64,000 nucleotides of DNA from Shewanella mangrovi (GTDB lineage: Bacteria > Pseudomonadota > Gammaproteobacteria > Enterobacterales > Shewanellaceae). The position numbers and the translations under genes were made by a program. Where the stretch lies: positions 186,001 through 250,000 of the forward strand of contig NZ_JPEO01000002.1 in the NCBI RefSeq assembly GCF_000753795.1, given 5' to 3'. Below the pieces are notes generated by a model, which was not told the origin of the DNA, made no database searches, and worked only from the letters and a program-made list of their open reading frames with translations. Positions 19,590-30,845 of this stretch are shown here, piece after piece (position 1 is the stretch's first letter; each line of letters starts with the position of its first letter).

Positions 19590-21959
19590 TTAACCGTGCG
19601 CTTCTGCTAAATAAAGCCACGTATCAATGACTGTATCAGGGTTGAGTGAAACTGTATCAATCCCTTGTTCTACCAGCCATGCAGCGAAGTCAGCGTGGTC
19701 AGAAGGACCCTGACCACAAATGCCTACATATGCACCTTTCTCTTTACAAGCTTTAATAGCCATCGCCAACAGTTTCTTAACAGCAGCGTTACGCTCATCA
19801 AAGAGGTGACTAATAATGCCGCTATCACGGTCAAGACCAAGTGACAACTGCGTCAGGTCATTAGAACCAATTGAGAAGCCATCGAAGATTTCGAGGAACT
19901 CATCAGCCAATAACGCGTTTGATGGTACTTCACACATCATAATGACACGTAAGCCATCTTTTCCGCGCTCTAAACCTTGCTCAGCCAGCAGCTCAATAAC
20001 TTTACGGCCTTCTTCAAGCGTACGGACAAATGGGATCATCACTTCAACATTGGTCAGCCCCATCTGGTTACGTACACGCTTAATAGCTTCACACTCTAGT
20101 GCAAAACAATCGCGGAACGATTCAGAGATATAGCGGCTAGCACCACGGAAACCCAGCATTGGGTTTTCTTCGTCTGGCTCGTAACGGTCGCCACCAACTA
20201 AGTTGGCGTATTCGTTAGACTTGAAGTCAGACATACGTACAATCACTTTCTTCGGATAGAAGGCCGCTGCGATAGACGCAATACCTTCAACCAAACGTGC
20301 GATGTAATATTCTACTGGTGATTCATAGCCGGCGATCATTTCGGTGATTTCAGCTTTTAACGCTTCATCTTGTTGATCGAATTCCAGCAACGCCTTCGGA
20401 TGGATACCAATCATGCGGTTGATGATAAATTCCAAACGAGCCAGACCAACACCGGCGCTAGGCAGACGAGCAAAGTCAAAGGCACGGTCTGGGTTACCGA
20501 CGTTCATCATAATCTTCATCGGCAGTTCAGGCATTGAATCAACACGGCTAGAGATCATGTCAAATGCCAGTTTATTCTGGTAGATGTAACCAGTATCGCC
20601 TTCTGCACAAGACACGGTGACTTCTTGGCCATGCTGGATACGATCGGTTACGTCACCACACCCCACAACCGCTGGCACACCTAATTCACGTGCGATAATC
20701 GCAGCGTGACAAGTACGACCACCACGGTTAGTCACAATCGCACTCGCGCGCTTCATGATAGGTTCCCAGTCTGGGTCAGTCATGTCGGTAACCAGTACAT
20801 CACCAGGTTGGATTTTGTCCATTTCATCTAAAGACTTGAGTACCTTAGCGGTACCCGCACCAATCTTGTGACCAATAGCACGGCCTTCGGCGATGACTTC
20901 ACCTTTTTCTTTTAGGTGATAACGCTCGATGGTTTGTACGTCTTCACGAGAACGTACCGTTTCTGGACGCGCTTGTACGATGTACAGCTTGCCGTCGTTA
21001 CCATCTTTAGCCCATTCGATATCCATCGGACGGCCATAGTGTTTTTCAATGATCAGCGCTTGCTTAGCCAGCGCCATCACTTCTTCGTCGGAGATAGAGA
21101 ATTGACGACGTTTTGCTAATTCAACATCCTCAATTTTAACTTGCTTGCCATGAGATTGGTCGGCGGAGTAGACCATCTGAATGAGCTTGCTACCGATATT
21201 GCGACGCACAACGGCATGCTTACCGGCATTGAGGATTGGTTTGTGCACGTAAAATTCGTCAGGGTTAACCGCGCCCTGCACCACCATTTCACCTAAGCCG
21301 TATGCCGATGTGATAAATACCACTTCGTCATTACCTGACTCAGTATCGATACTGAACATTACGCCAGAAGCCGCTTTGTCAGAACGCACCATACGTTGTA
21401 CACCGGCAGACAGCGCCACACCGCGATGGTCATAGCCTTGGTGCACACGATATGAAATCGCGCGATCATTAAACAAAGAAGCAAATACGTGTTTGATGGC
21501 AACCAGTACCGCATCGAAGCCTTTAACGTTCAAAAAGGTTTCTTGTTGGCCGGCAAATGATGCATCAGGCATATCTTCTGCAGTCGCAGAAGAGCGTACT
21601 GCAAATGATGCTTCTGTGGTTTCACTCGATAATTTGTCGTAGGCTTCACGTATTGCTGCTTCAAGGTCAGCTTGGAATGGAGTGTCGATAATCCATGATC
21701 TGATCTGTGCGCCTACTTTTGCCAACTCGTTGACATCGTCCACATCCAGTGTGTCAAGGATTTCATATATCTTCTGGTTAACGCCGCTTTGCTCCAGAAA
21801 CTCGTTGAAGGCATAAGCAGTTGTCGCAAATCCACCGGGTACTTGAACACCGGCGTTGGCCAGGTTACTAATCATCTCACCAAGGGAAGCGTTTTTACCG
21901 CCCACCTTGTTGACATCGTCCATGCCTAATTCCTGATACCAGAGTACATATTGCTGCAC
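19590..21959 (-). CDS. ppsA: Phosphoenolpyruvate synthase
   Basis: Makes PEP from pyruvate and ATP (AMP and phosphate released), the entry to gluconeogenesis from three-carbon acids; 789 residues. N-terminal ATP-grasp domain ([25 protein letters not shown]), central swivel domain with phosphohistidine [14 protein letters not shown] near residue 420, and C-terminal PEP-binding barrel ([20 protein letters not shown]). It starts at GTG 21959 with GGAG eight bases before. It is divergent from ppsR, whose product controls it by phosphorylation near the active His. Confidence 0.96.
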   Translation of the reverse strand: MQQYVLWYQELGMDDVNKVGGKNASLGEMISNLANAGVQVPGGFATTAYAFNEFLEQSGVNQKIYEILDTLDVDDVNELAKVGAQIRSWIIDTPFQADLEAAIREAYDKLSSETTEASFAVRSSATAEDMPDASFAGQQETFLNVKGFDAVLVAIKHVFASLFNDRAISYRVHQGYDHRGVALSAGVQRMVRSDKAASGVMFSIDTESGNDEVVFITSAYGLGEMVVQGAVNPDEFYVHKPILNAGKHAVVRRNIGSKLIQMVYSADQSHGKQVKIEDVELAKRRQFSISDEEVMALAKQALIIEKHYGRPMDIEWAKDGNDGKLYIVQARPETVRSREDVQTIERYHLKEKGEVIAEGRAIGHKIGAGTAKVLKSLDEMDKIQPGDVLVTDMTDPDWEPIMKRASAIVTNRGGRTCHAAIIARELGVPAVVGCGDVTDRIQHGQEVTVSCAEGDTGYIYQNKLAFDMISSRVDSMPELPMKIMMNVGNPDRAFDFARLPSAGVGLARLEFIINRMIGIHPKALLEFDQQDEALKAEITEMIAGYESPVEYYIARLVEGIASIAAAFYPKKVIVRMSDFKSNEYANLVGGDRYEPDEENPMLGFRGASRYISESFRDCFALECEAIKRVRNQMGLTNVEVMIPFVRTLEEGRKVIELLAEQGLERGKDGLRVIMMCEVPSNALLADEFLEIFDGFSIGSNDLTQLSLGLDRDSGIISHLFDERNAAVKKLLAMAIKACKEKGAYVGICGQGPSDHADFAAWLVEQGIDTVSLNPDTVIDTWLYLAEAHG

Positions 21960-21989
21960 AGTTCTATCTCCGCAAGTTTATTTAAGTAG

Positions 21990-22003
21990 CCCTTTCAAAA
22001 GGG
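21990..22003. repeat. Short palindrome in the ppsA-ppsR divergent region
   Basis: CCCTTT-CA-AAAGGG, 31 bases from the ppsA start. It could be an operator or a leader hairpin in the ppsA mRNA. Confidence 0.3.
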
Positions 22004-22083
22004 GGCCAAGGCATTTTACACTTCACGAATATGAGCGTAAATGCATAATTTTATTTGTAATTTTTTTACTACAAGAGGTCGTT

Positions 22084-22896
22084 ATGACACCAAAAGTTTT
22101 CTATATTTCTGATGGAACAGCCATTACAGCAGAGGTGTTCGGCCACGCGGTGTTATCGCAATTTCCGCTTAAATTTGATTCAGTTACGATTCCTTTCGTC
22201 GAAACTATCGTGAGAGCGGAAGCTGTTAAGAAGCAAATAAATGATAGTTTTATTACAACAGGTCAGCGCCCTTTAGTGTTCCATTCCATCGTAAAATCAG
22301 AAATTCGCGACATTATTTACTCCAGTGAAGGACTCGATTACGACTTTTTGAACACTTTTGTGACGCCGCTCGAACAACAACTGGGCGTTCAGGCACTCCC
22401 CACCATGCATCGTACCCATAGCATGCTCAATGCGAGCTATGATGCGCGGATTGATGCAATAAATTTCGCTATGGAGAACGATGACGGCCAAACCCTGAAA
22501 CACATGGATAAAGCCGACATTATTTTGGTCGGGGTATCGCGTTGTGGCAAAACCCCCTCGAGTTTGTATCTATCGATGCAGTTCGGCATCAAAGCGGCCA
22601 ACTATCCCTTTATTCAAGAAGATATGGATAATCTGAAGCTGCCGGAAATTCTCAAGCGCAACAAACACAAATTATTTGGATTAACTATTGATCCGGTGCG
22701 ACTACACGAGATCCGTGAGAGCCGATTAGAAAATAGTCGTTATGCATCAATACGTCAGTGCCGCTTAGAGGTAAAAGAAGTGGAGATGCTGTTCAAAAAA
22801 GAACGGATTCCCTATATCGACACCACACATCAGTCAGTAGAAGAGATCGCCACCAAGATTTTGGATGTCACAGGTATGGAACGTCACATGTTCTAA
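22084..22896 (+). CDS. ppsR: PEP synthase regulatory kinase/phosphorylase
   Basis: Bifunctional ADP-dependent kinase and phosphate-dependent phosphorylase (DUF299 family, YdiA) that switches PEP synthase off and on; 270 residues. The ADP-binding loop is GVSRCGKT at 150-157, and the N-terminus [18 protein letters not shown] is diagnostic. AAGAGG precedes the ATG. Divergent from its target ppsA and upstream of the DAHP synthase gene, the same arrangement as in E. coli. Confidence 0.94.
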   Translation: MTPKVFYISDGTAITAEVFGHAVLSQFPLKFDSVTIPFVETIVRAEAVKKQINDSFITTGQRPLVFHSIVKSEIRDIIYSSEGLDYDFLNTFVTPLEQQLGVQALPTMHRTHSMLNASYDARIDAINFAMENDDGQTLKHMDKADIILVGVSRCGKTPSSLYLSMQFGIKAANYPFIQEDMDNLKLPEILKRNKHKLFGLTIDPVRLHEIRESRLENSRYASIRQCRLEVKEVEMLFKKERIPYIDTTHQSVEEIATKILDVTGMERHMF

Positions 22897-22958
22897 CGCA
22901 CGATTTTTGCTTTTGAGCAGTGCTAACGGCCAACACTGTTCTAAAAATAATACAATTC

Positions 22959-22991
22959 GCGGCAGCGTTCGATTTTTCGCTGCGCTGCCGC
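22959..22991 (+). repeat. Inverted repeat between ppsR and aroH
   Basis: GCGGCAGCG and CGCTGCCGC, 9-base perfect stem around 15 bases, with no T run. A TATAAT at 23003 follows, 52 bases before the aroH start; no good -35 was found. It may attenuate or insulate the aroH transcript. Confidence 0.4.
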
Positions 22992-23060
22992 ACTCAATTC
23001 GGTATAATTGCTGCCAACTAAGATTCCTTCCTAAGATAGTATTCTGGTAGTACGCAACGA

Positions 23061-24122
23061 ATGACCATAAAAACCGACGAGCTAAGATCTGATCTGCTGT
23101 GTAATGTAATTACACCTGCACAGCTATCTGCCGAATATCCCCTGACCCAAGCTGCTGCCGACTACCTAGTGCAGCAACGCCGCGAAGTAGAAGCCATCAT
23201 AGAAGGCAAAGATAAACGCTTGTTGGTGATTATCGGTCCGTGCTCTATTCATGATACCGATGCCGCTATCGACTATGCCAAGCGTCTTACGCAACTTCAT
23301 CAACAACTAAAAGATGATCTGTGTATTTTGATGCGCGTTTACTTTGAAAAACCACGTACCACCGTCGGCTGGAAAGGGTTAATTTCAGATCCAGATTTGG
23401 ACGGCAGTTTCAGTCCTAATAAAGGTCTACGTTTAGCGCGTAAATTGTTACAGGAAATCACCGAACTTAAACTGCCTATTGCGACCGAATTTCTGGATAT
23501 GGTCAACGGCCAATATATTGCAGACCTGATCACTTGGGGCGCGATTGGCGCACGCACCACTGAAAGCCAAATTCACCGCGAAATGGCATCGGCGCTCTCC
23601 TGCCCCGTCGGTTTTAAAAATGGCACAGATGGAAATATCCAGATCGCCGTCGACGCAGTACGTGCATCCCGCGCTGCTCACATATTTTATTCACCGGATA
23701 AAGACGGCGTAATGTCGGTCTACCGTACCCATGGCAATCCTTACGGGCATATTATCCTGCGCGGTGGTAAAGCGCCGAACTATCAGGCTGAACACGTTGC
23801 TGCCGCCAGTGAACACTTAAAGAGCGTTGGCATTCATGCAGGCTTGGTTATTGACTTTAGTCACGGCAACAGCCAGAAAAAACACCGAAACCAATTGCTA
23901 GTTGCTGACGACGTCATGCAACAGATTGCCTCTGGCGCTACCGATATTGCTGGCGTAATGATCGAAAGTTTTATTGAGGAAGGCAACCAACAGGTGATTC
24001 CGGGGCAAGCATTACAATACGGTAAGAGCATTACTGATGCGTGCATTCATTGGGAAGACTCTGAAGCCTTGCTGCTTAAATTGGCAGCGGCCTCACGCCA
24101 ACGCATGCAACAAAGCAGTTAG
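23061..24122 (+). CDS. aroH: DAHP synthase, AroH-like (first step of aromatic amino-acid synthesis)
   Basis: Condenses PEP and erythrose-4-phosphate to DAHP; 353 residues, type I-alpha class. Motifs: VIIGPCSIHD, YFEKPRTTVGWKGL, GARTTESQIHREMASALS, ILRGGK and IDFSHGNSQKKH. The wording of several stretches (ISDPDLDGS, IHREMASALSCPVGFKNG) is closer to E. coli AroH than AroG, suggesting tryptophan feedback, and the ppsR-aroH order agrees. I see no TrpR operator. Terminator follows. Confidence 0.9.
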   Translation: MTIKTDELRSDLLCNVITPAQLSAEYPLTQAAADYLVQQRREVEAIIEGKDKRLLVIIGPCSIHDTDAAIDYAKRLTQLHQQLKDDLCILMRVYFEKPRTTVGWKGLISDPDLDGSFSPNKGLRLARKLLQEITELKLPIATEFLDMVNGQYIADLITWGAIGARTTESQIHREMASALSCPVGFKNGTDGNIQIAVDAVRASRAAHIFYSPDKDGVMSVYRTHGNPYGHIILRGGKAPNYQAEHVAAASEHLKSVGIHAGLVIDFSHGNSQKKHRNQLLVADDVMQQIASGATDIAGVMIESFIEEGNQQVIPGQALQYGKSITDACIHWEDSEALLLKLAAASRQRMQQSS

Positions 24123-24142
24123 ATTCATCATACAATTAATGC

Positions 24143-24172
24143 AAAGGCAGCCATTTATGCTGCCTTTTTTAT
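24143..24172 (+). terminator. Terminator after aroH
   Basis: AAAGGCAGC, loop CATTTAT, GCTGCCTTTTTT; stem plus T6, 21 bases past the stop. Confidence 0.88.
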
Positions 24173-24269
24173 TGGGAAAATACTAATCATCCAATTATCT
24201 GCACTTTTATCGATAGAAACCATGAGTTTTTTGCACCTATTATTCACTCACAGCCTTATTAAACTTTAG

Positions 24270-24294
24270 TATGATAGTGACCTACATCACAGTT
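24270..24294 (+). promoter_or_regulatory. CRP-like site before the acyl-CoA thioesterase gene
   Basis: The 22 bases at 24273-24294 have the core GTGA-N6-TCAC and match the E. coli CRP consensus at 16 positions by my alignment. It overlaps a -10-like TATGAT at 24270 and lies about 30 bases before the start codon, so repression would be the simplest reading. Confidence 0.4.
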
Positions 24295-24322
24295 TTACTC
24301 ATCCTGATAAGGACCTCAAAAA

Positions 24323-24805
24323 ATGTTGGACAGTGCAGTGAGTGCAGCAAGCGCCACAACGGCTGAATCTCTCGATCTTCACCGTGAAGATGTGATTCGT
24401 CAACGTATGGATATGTCGGAGTCACGCGTCATTAAAGCGGTATTCCCCGCTATTTTGAACAACCATAACACGCTGTTTGGTGGTGAAGCGTTGGCGTGGA
24501 TGGATGAAACTGCGTTTATTGCGGCAACTCGCTTTTGTCGTAAACCAACGGTCACGGTCAGCTCAGACAAAATTGATTTTAAAAAACCCATTCCTGCAGG
24601 CACTATGGCAGAATTAATTGCTCGCGTGATTTACGTTGGTAATACTTCGATGAAAGTTGAAGTTAATATATATGTTGAAGATATGAACCAAGATCATCGC
24701 GAACACGCCATTAGAGGTGTGTTTACCATGGTTGCCGTAGATAAAGAGAGAAAGCCAACCAAAGTGTTGTCTGACAATTTATTTGAACTGCCTGCACTTA
24801 ATTAA
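24323..24805 (+). CDS. Acyl-CoA thioesterase (hotdog fold, YciA/BACH type)
   Basis: Hydrolyses acyl-CoA thioesters; single hotdog domain, 160 residues. NNHNTLFGGEALAWMDETAF carries the family Asn/Asp catalytic region around the long helix, followed by VTVSSDKIDFKKPI. A short Ala/Ser-rich N-terminal extension precedes it (about residues 1-25). Substrate chain length cannot be read. ATAAGGACCTC lies before the ATG. A response-regulator gene follows after 159 bases containing two inverted repeats, so the two are probably not one operon. Confidence 0.85.
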   Translation: MLDSAVSAASATTAESLDLHREDVIRQRMDMSESRVIKAVFPAILNNHNTLFGGEALAWMDETAFIAATRFCRKPTVTVSSDKIDFKKPIPAGTMAELIARVIYVGNTSMKVEVNIYVEDMNQDHREHAIRGVFTMVAVDKERKPTKVLSDNLFELPALN

Positions 24806-24859
24806 ATTTACGGAATGGCTTTTAATGGTTGTGAATCTCGACTAAAGTCTTAGGGCATG

Positions 24860-24887
24860 TCGAGTGAAAGTTGTGCAAATCACTCGA
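24860..24887. repeat. Inverted repeat upstream of the LuxR-type regulator gene
   Basis: TCGAGTGA and TCACTCGA, perfect 8-base arms separated by 12 bases, 78-105 bases before the regulator start. A two-turn operator is plausible; a weak hairpin is the alternative. Confidence 0.35.
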
Positions 24888-24920
24888 AAACCAATAGGAT
24901 ATAGCTGCATTTTTCTGTTA

Positions 24921-24939
24921 CATTGAAATCCCTTCAATG
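24921..24939. repeat. Second inverted repeat upstream of the LuxR-type regulator gene
   Basis: CATTGAA-ATCCC-TTCAATG, perfect 7-base arms, 25-44 bases before the regulator start, the position expected for an autoregulatory operator or a leader hairpin. Confidence 0.35.
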
Positions 24940-24964
24940 AGCAGAACAACATACGATAAATGCC

Positions 24965-25630
24965 ATGAAGCCAGAAAACTTAAAAATTATTATTGCTGAT
25001 GACCATCCTTTATTTCGAAGTGCGCTGAGACAAGCCTTGTCGCCAGCGTTTGCTAATACAGCATGGTTTGAAGCAGATAGTGCTGATGCACTACAGCAAT
25101 TACTCGAGAGTGATGGGCAAGCGTGCGATTTAGTGTTACTTGATCTGCAAATGCCTGGTTCTCATGGGTATTCTACTTTAATTCATTTGCGCTCACATTT
25201 TCCTGAACTACCCGTTATTGTTATTTCCGCCCATGAAGACGGCACTACTATTAGTAAAGCAATTCACTATGGTAGCGCGGGCTTTATTCCTAAGTCAGCG
25301 TCCATGGAAACATTTTCAGAAGCCATTAATGATGTGTTAATGGGGGACATTTGGCTGCCCGAAGGTGTTGAACTTGTGGATATTGACGACGAAGGTAGCT
25401 CTGAAAAGATTGCTGGTAAATTATCTGAATTAACACCGCAACAATATAAGGTGCTTCAGATGTTTGCAGAGGGGATGCTGAATAAACAGATCGCTTATGA
25501 TTTAGGTGTGTCTGAAGCAACCATTAAAGCTCACGCAACAGCGATTTTTAGAAAACTAGGCGTGAGAAATAGAACTCAGGCCGTTATTGCGTTGCAGCAA
25601 CTCGATATGGATAAAGTCGAAATCGGTTAA
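24965..25630 (+). CDS. LuxR/NarL-family response regulator, candidate CrbR
   Basis: Two-component response regulator, 221 residues. Receiver domain (about 1-125) with acidic pocket IIIADDHPL and phospho-Asp in LVLLDLQMPG; C-terminal LuxR helix-turn-helix (about 150-215) with LTPQQYKVLQMFAEG and NKQIAYDLGVSEATIKAH. No kinase gene is adjacent. The only orphan kinase nearby is the CrbS-type protein at 36-39 kb, whose known partner CrbR is a regulator of this class that activates acs. I infer that this is CrbR, but sequence alone does not prove it. Confidence 0.9.
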   Translation: MKPENLKIIIADDHPLFRSALRQALSPAFANTAWFEADSADALQQLLESDGQACDLVLLDLQMPGSHGYSTLIHLRSHFPELPVIVISAHEDGTTISKAIHYGSAGFIPKSASMETFSEAINDVLMGDIWLPEGVELVDIDDEGSSEKIAGKLSELTPQQYKVLQMFAEGMLNKQIAYDLGVSEATIKAHATAIFRKLGVRNRTQAVIALQQLDMDKVEIG

Positions 25631-25632
25631 AT

Positions 25633-25663
25633 AAAAAACGCCCCTATTTAGGGGCGTTTTTTA
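25633..25663. terminator. Bidirectional terminator between the response regulator and fghA
   Basis: AAAAAACGCCCC, loop TATTTA, GGGGCGTTTTTT; serves both convergent genes. Confidence 0.9.
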
Positions 25664-25668
25664 TTAGG

Positions 25669-26499
25669 CTATAAATATTGCCAATGGAAGCGCAAATGCT
25701 CTTCAATAAAGCTGGCGATAAAGAAATAGCTGTGGTCATAACCGGGATGACTCTGATAATCCAGTGGAAAGTCTGACTGCGCGGCAACCGCGACCAGACT
25801 TTCAGGCATCAACTGTTCAACCAAAAAGTTATCAGCTTCACCTTGGTCAACTTTCATTGGCAAAGGTGTCGCCCCCGACTTTATCAGCTCGACAGTATCA
25901 TGTAGTTTCCACTGCTCACGATCCAACCCCAAGTAGCCTTCAAACGCTTTTTGTCCCCAAGGACATTGCGTTGGATGACAGATTGGCGAGAACGCAGAAG
26001 CACTAACAAACATACCTGGATTTTTCAGCGCGATAGTCAAAGCACCGTGGCCACCCATTGAATGCCCTGCAATCGCCTTTTGTTCTGTAACCGGAAAATG
26101 CTGTGCGATAAGTTTAGGCAGTTCATCTATCACATAGTCATACATCTGATAATGTTTGGCCCATGGCTCAACTGTCGCATTGATGTAAAAACCTGCGCCC
26201 AGACCAAAATCATACGCAGCATGCGCATCATCTGGTACACCTTCACCGCGGGGACTGGTATCAGGACAGACAATCGCCATGCCCAATTCCGCAGCCACGC
26301 GCTGTGCCCCAGCTTTTTGCATAAAGTTTTCATCGGTGCAGGTTAATCCTGACAACCAATACAGCACTGGCACCGGCTTATCATTCGCTTGTGGTGGCAA
26401 GAAAATCGCAAAGCGCATCTCACAATTCAGTACACTCGAGTTATGAGTATACTGCTTGTGCCAGCCACCAAACATTTTGTTGCTACTGATATTTTCCAT
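25669..26499 (-). CDS. fghA: S-formylglutathione hydrolase
   Basis: Serine esterase that completes glutathione-dependent formaldehyde detoxification by hydrolysing S-formylglutathione to formate; 276 residues. Alpha/beta hydrolase nucleophile elbow GHSMGGHGAL, early YWLSGLTCTDENFMQKAG and final PGYDHSYFFI with the catalytic His. It follows the dehydrogenase gene by 16 bases on the same strand, making a two-gene operon. Confidence 0.95.
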   Translation of the reverse strand: MENISSNKMFGGWHKQYTHNSSVLNCEMRFAIFLPPQANDKPVPVLYWLSGLTCTDENFMQKAGAQRVAAELGMAIVCPDTSPRGEGVPDDAHAAYDFGLGAGFYINATVEPWAKHYQMYDYVIDELPKLIAQHFPVTEQKAIAGHSMGGHGALTIALKNPGMFVSASAFSPICHPTQCPWGQKAFEGYLGLDREQWKLHDTVELIKSGATPLPMKVDQGEADNFLVEQLMPESLVAVAAQSDFPLDYQSHPGYDHSYFFIASFIEEHLRFHWQYL

Positions 26500-26515
26500 T
26501 ATCAGCGCTCCTATC

Positions 26516-27652
<1,137 letters not shown>

Positions 27653-27744
27653 TCAGCTTGTGATTAACTCGCAAAACATTGTAATTACTTCCTTCATGGT
27701 GATAATCTAGCTTTTCAACAATACACTTTTACACAGATGTAATA

Positions 27745-28638
27745 ATGAACCCTTGGAATGGTCTTCCAGAATTCATCGCTGTCGCCGAATTGCAAAGCTT
27801 CACCGCTGCTGCAGCGCGACTGGGGATCTCTTCAGCACAAGTCAGCCGCCAAATTGCCGCACTAGAAAGGCGCCTTAACAGTAAGCTGTTTTACCGCACC
27901 ACCAGAAAGGTTAGCCTAACTAACGAAGGCCAGCTGTATTATCGCCATTGCCGCACCCTGCAGGATGGCATTGAGGAAGCCGAACGGGCGCTAGGTTCAT
28001 TGCAACGTGAACCTCAGGGGCAGCTAAGAGTAACCGCGCCCGTCACTTATGGTGAGCAGTTTCTGGTACCACTGTTCAACGACTTCCAACTGCAATTTCC
28101 CAAATTGACCATCGAAATTGTGCTCACCAACAAAACCCTCGATCTTATCGAAAATGGTATCGATCTCGCCGTTCGCCTCGGGAAACTAGACGATTCCTCT
28201 TTTATCGCGAAACGCTTAGCCAGCCGCCGCAATTATGTATGTGCCGCACCATCGTATTTAGCGCACTATGGCGCCCCACATACACTCTCAGAGTTAACTC
28301 AACATAACTGCTTAGTCGGTAATACACCCTATTGGCGTATGAGTGAAAATGGCGCGGAAAAGCAGATAAAAGTCAGCGGAAATTATGTGTGTAACTCGGG
28401 CATGGGCGTGTTAGATGCGGTACGTAAGGGGTTAGGATTAGCACTGCTGCCAGATTACTATGTGGCACAAGAGCTGGCACAAGGGAAACTGGTCGAGGTA
28501 CTCAGTCAGTACCGCGGTCCTTCAGAAGGTGTTTGGGGGCTCTACCCACACAATCGTCATCTTTCCCCGAAAGTCAGTATGTTACTGACGCATTTAGAAA
28601 AAGGCTTAAAGCACAAAAGATTACAAGTTCTCGAATAA
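27745..28638 (+). CDS. LysR-family transcriptional regulator
   Basis: 297 residues. N-terminal winged helix (about 1-65; FIAVAELQSFTAAAARLGIS, read as a standard LysR start) and C-terminal periplasmic-binding-like effector domain (about 90-290). It is divergent from adhC-fghA with 104 bases between starts, so regulation of formaldehyde detoxification is the best guess. It belongs to the DsdC/CrgA-like branch by wording (QPQGQLRVTAP-type segment is EPQGQLRVTAP here). The effector is unknown. Confidence 0.9.
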   Translation: MNPWNGLPEFIAVAELQSFTAAAARLGISSAQVSRQIAALERRLNSKLFYRTTRKVSLTNEGQLYYRHCRTLQDGIEEAERALGSLQREPQGQLRVTAPVTYGEQFLVPLFNDFQLQFPKLTIEIVLTNKTLDLIENGIDLAVRLGKLDDSSFIAKRLASRRNYVCAAPSYLAHYGAPHTLSELTQHNCLVGNTPYWRMSENGAEKQIKVSGNYVCNSGMGVLDAVRKGLGLALLPDYYVAQELAQGKLVEVLSQYRGPSEGVWGLYPHNRHLSPKVSMLLTHLEKGLKHKRLQVLE

Positions 28639-28653
28639 CACTAAAGTTTAGTG
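28639..28653 (+). repeat. Perfect palindrome just past the LysR gene
   Basis: CACTAAA-G-TTTAGTG directly follows the stop codon. There is no T run, so a weak terminator or an operator are both possible. Confidence 0.35.
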
Positions 28654-28795
28654 CTCAAACTCTCTTGTAACTGTGCGTAATGCTGCATGACTGACTATAT
28701 TCAATTGGCCAGCTATTTAGAATTAATTCAATAAAATAGCGCCGTATCAACATAAGCTACTTTACAAAGTGCTTTGTCAGTCGAGGTCATTTGCT

Positions 28796-30808
28796 ATGTT
28801 TTTTGGGCGAAATAAAACAAAACCTAGTGCGAAATCATCACCACTCTCCATCTCCATTAGCCGCACCATATCAAGCCAAGAGATCAATGAAGCAGCGCTA
28901 GCCGATTTCAAACTAGATGGCGGTACCGCGTTAGTGATTGCCTATATTTCGCCGCACTGCGACTTTGCCAATGTAAGCCGAAAATTAAAGCAAGCAATGC
29001 CGTACGCTGAACAACTGATTTCGATTATGACTGCGGGCGAATTGGGTGGTGGTCATCAGCTTTACCACGACACACCAACCAGCTGGGATGGCATAGTGCT
29101 ACATGCCTTTTCCAAACACATCATCAGCCACATGTCCGTGCATTCCGTTCCCTTGTATAGTGACGACATTAAAGCTGGCAAGGCGAGTCTGTCTCCAAAA
29201 CAACGCATCGAAAAAATCGCCAACGAACTTAACAAATTACAAGTGCCATTTGATATTGGCAGTAAAAGTACCTTAGCCCTAACCTATTTCGACGGTCTCA
29301 CGGCCAGCGAAGATTTCTTTACTCAGGCACTCTATAAAATTCGCCGCTTTCCCTGCTATTTTATCGGCGGTAGTGCGGGTGGTAAGCTCGATTTTAAAGC
29401 GGCGGATATCGCGATAAACGGAGAAGTTCAACCTAATCGCGCCTTGGTGTGTTTTTGTAAGATTGCGGAAGGCTATCGCTTCGGCATTTTAAAGAGCCAT
29501 AACTTCCAACCTACTGGCACCAGTTTTGACGTCGCCCGTTTCGACCCTTTGACGCGGACGCTACACAGCGTGTTAGACAGCCAAATGAATATTGTTACGC
29601 CGGTAGATGCGCTCACGAAGCACTTTAAGTGCAGTCCAGCCCAGTTGAATGAGCGCCTCAACAGCCATTCATTCGGAGTAGAGATTGAGAAAAATATCTA
29701 TATCCGTTCAGTTGCCACCATTAATGACGATGGCAGCATCACCTTTTTCAGTGACATGGCCTTTGGGGAAAAACTACTGCTGGTCAAAGCGCGGGACTTT
29801 ACTCAGGCGACCACCGAAGACTATCAAAAGTTTATGCAAGGAAAGCCTGGAAAACCTGTGGCTATGATTGCCAACGACTGTATTCTACGACGTCTTAATA
29901 ACAGCAGTAGCCTCAGCAAAGTGAATGCGTTCACCGGCGTTTGTCTGTCTGGTTTCTCCACCTTTGGTGAGTTTCTGGGGGTGCATCAAAATCAGACCAT
30001 TACTGCAGTTGCCTTTTTTGAGGTGGCCAAAGGTAGCAAATACTTTGATGAATACGCTGATAACTACCCCTTCTATCTCGCGTCGTTTTCCAGTTACCAC
30101 CTGAGTACCCGTCAGGTCAGTCTAGAGCGTATTAATCATCTGCAACAAAACCTGATTTCGCAGATGGCCAAAGTGCATCCTCTGCTTCAGGCCTCCACAG
30201 AACAACTTAAATTTATCGCGGTACAGTCGAATGAATCAGCTATGCGCCAAATCGAATTAGGCGAGCAGTTTACCCTGTTCATGCAGCAAATAACCCAGCA
30301 ACAAGCTCAGCGCCAAAGCCTGACTAGCGGCATGGTCGAGCTACGAAACAGCGCGGATAGGATTGTCAATATTATCCAATCGATAAGTGGTATCGCCGAA
30401 CAAACTAACTTGCTAGCCTTGAATGCCGCGATTGAAGCTGCACGCGCTGGCGAAGCGGGTCGCGGCTTTGCCGTGGTAGCAGATGAAGTCAGAGCGCTAT
30501 CACAAAGGACACAAACCAGTGTGAAGGAAACGGCTGAAACTATTGATAGTGTGTCGAATTCGATTAAAGGCATTTCCGGCGCCACAGAAAGCATCAACGA
30601 GGTGCTGACCACCATTGAACACGATTCGCAACGACTCAGTGTTGAGTTAAGCGATTTGTCGAACAGTTCCAAAGAAGCCGCGGAGCTCGCCGAAGAAGAT
30701 GTCGAGAAAGCAGATCAGATCCACCAGCAGATGCTGACGATTGAGCAAGAAACGCAGTTAATTGAATCGCTATCAGCGTTAGCAGAGCAGCAGGCTAGAT
30801 ATCACTGA
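28796..30808 (+). CDS. Soluble chemoreceptor with FIST sensor domains
   Basis: Cytoplasmic methyl-accepting protein, 670 residues from the ATG at 28796, which has GAGG nine bases upstream; an earlier in-frame start at 28769 lacks one. FIST N-terminal domain (about 45-240) and FIST C-terminal domain (about 245-400) form a small-molecule sensor; helices and the MCP signalling tip follow ([33 protein letters not shown], about 540-590). No membrane segment and no HAMP. The FIST ligand is thought to be amino acids or similar small molecules. Convergent with a sensor kinase gene. Confidence 0.9.
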   Translation: MFFGRNKTKPSAKSSPLSISISRTISSQEINEAALADFKLDGGTALVIAYISPHCDFANVSRKLKQAMPYAEQLISIMTAGELGGGHQLYHDTPTSWDGIVLHAFSKHIISHMSVHSVPLYSDDIKAGKASLSPKQRIEKIANELNKLQVPFDIGSKSTLALTYFDGLTASEDFFTQALYKIRRFPCYFIGGSAGGKLDFKAADIAINGEVQPNRALVCFCKIAEGYRFGILKSHNFQPTGTSFDVARFDPLTRTLHSVLDSQMNIVTPVDALTKHFKCSPAQLNERLNSHSFGVEIEKNIYIRSVATINDDGSITFFSDMAFGEKLLLVKARDFTQATTEDYQKFMQGKPGKPVAMIANDCILRRLNNSSSLSKVNAFTGVCLSGFSTFGEFLGVHQNQTITAVAFFEVAKGSKYFDEYADNYPFYLASFSSYHLSTRQVSLERINHLQQNLISQMAKVHPLLQASTEQLKFIAVQSNESAMRQIELGEQFTLFMQQITQQQAQRQSLTSGMVELRNSADRIVNIIQSISGIAEQTNLLALNAAIEAARAGEAGRGFAVVADEVRALSQRTQTSVKETAETIDSVSNSIKGISGATESINEVLTTIEHDSQRLSVELSDLSNSSKEAAELAEEDVEKADQIHQQMLTIEQETQLIESLSALAEQQARYH

Positions 30809-30815
30809 TCCCCCA

Positions 30816-30845
30816 ATAACACGGTCGCCATTGCGGCCGTGTTAT
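30816..30845. terminator. Hairpin between two convergent signalling genes
   Basis: ATAACACGG and CCGTGTTAT, extended by four more pairs to a 13-base stem with a CATT loop. No clear T run; it touches the stop codon of the minus-strand kinase gene. Confidence 0.55.

Noticed and set aside
28722..28748. Sigma-28 promoter of the FIST chemoreceptor
   Set aside because: GCCGTATC at 28741 resembles the -10 only in part and no TAAA lies at the right distance.
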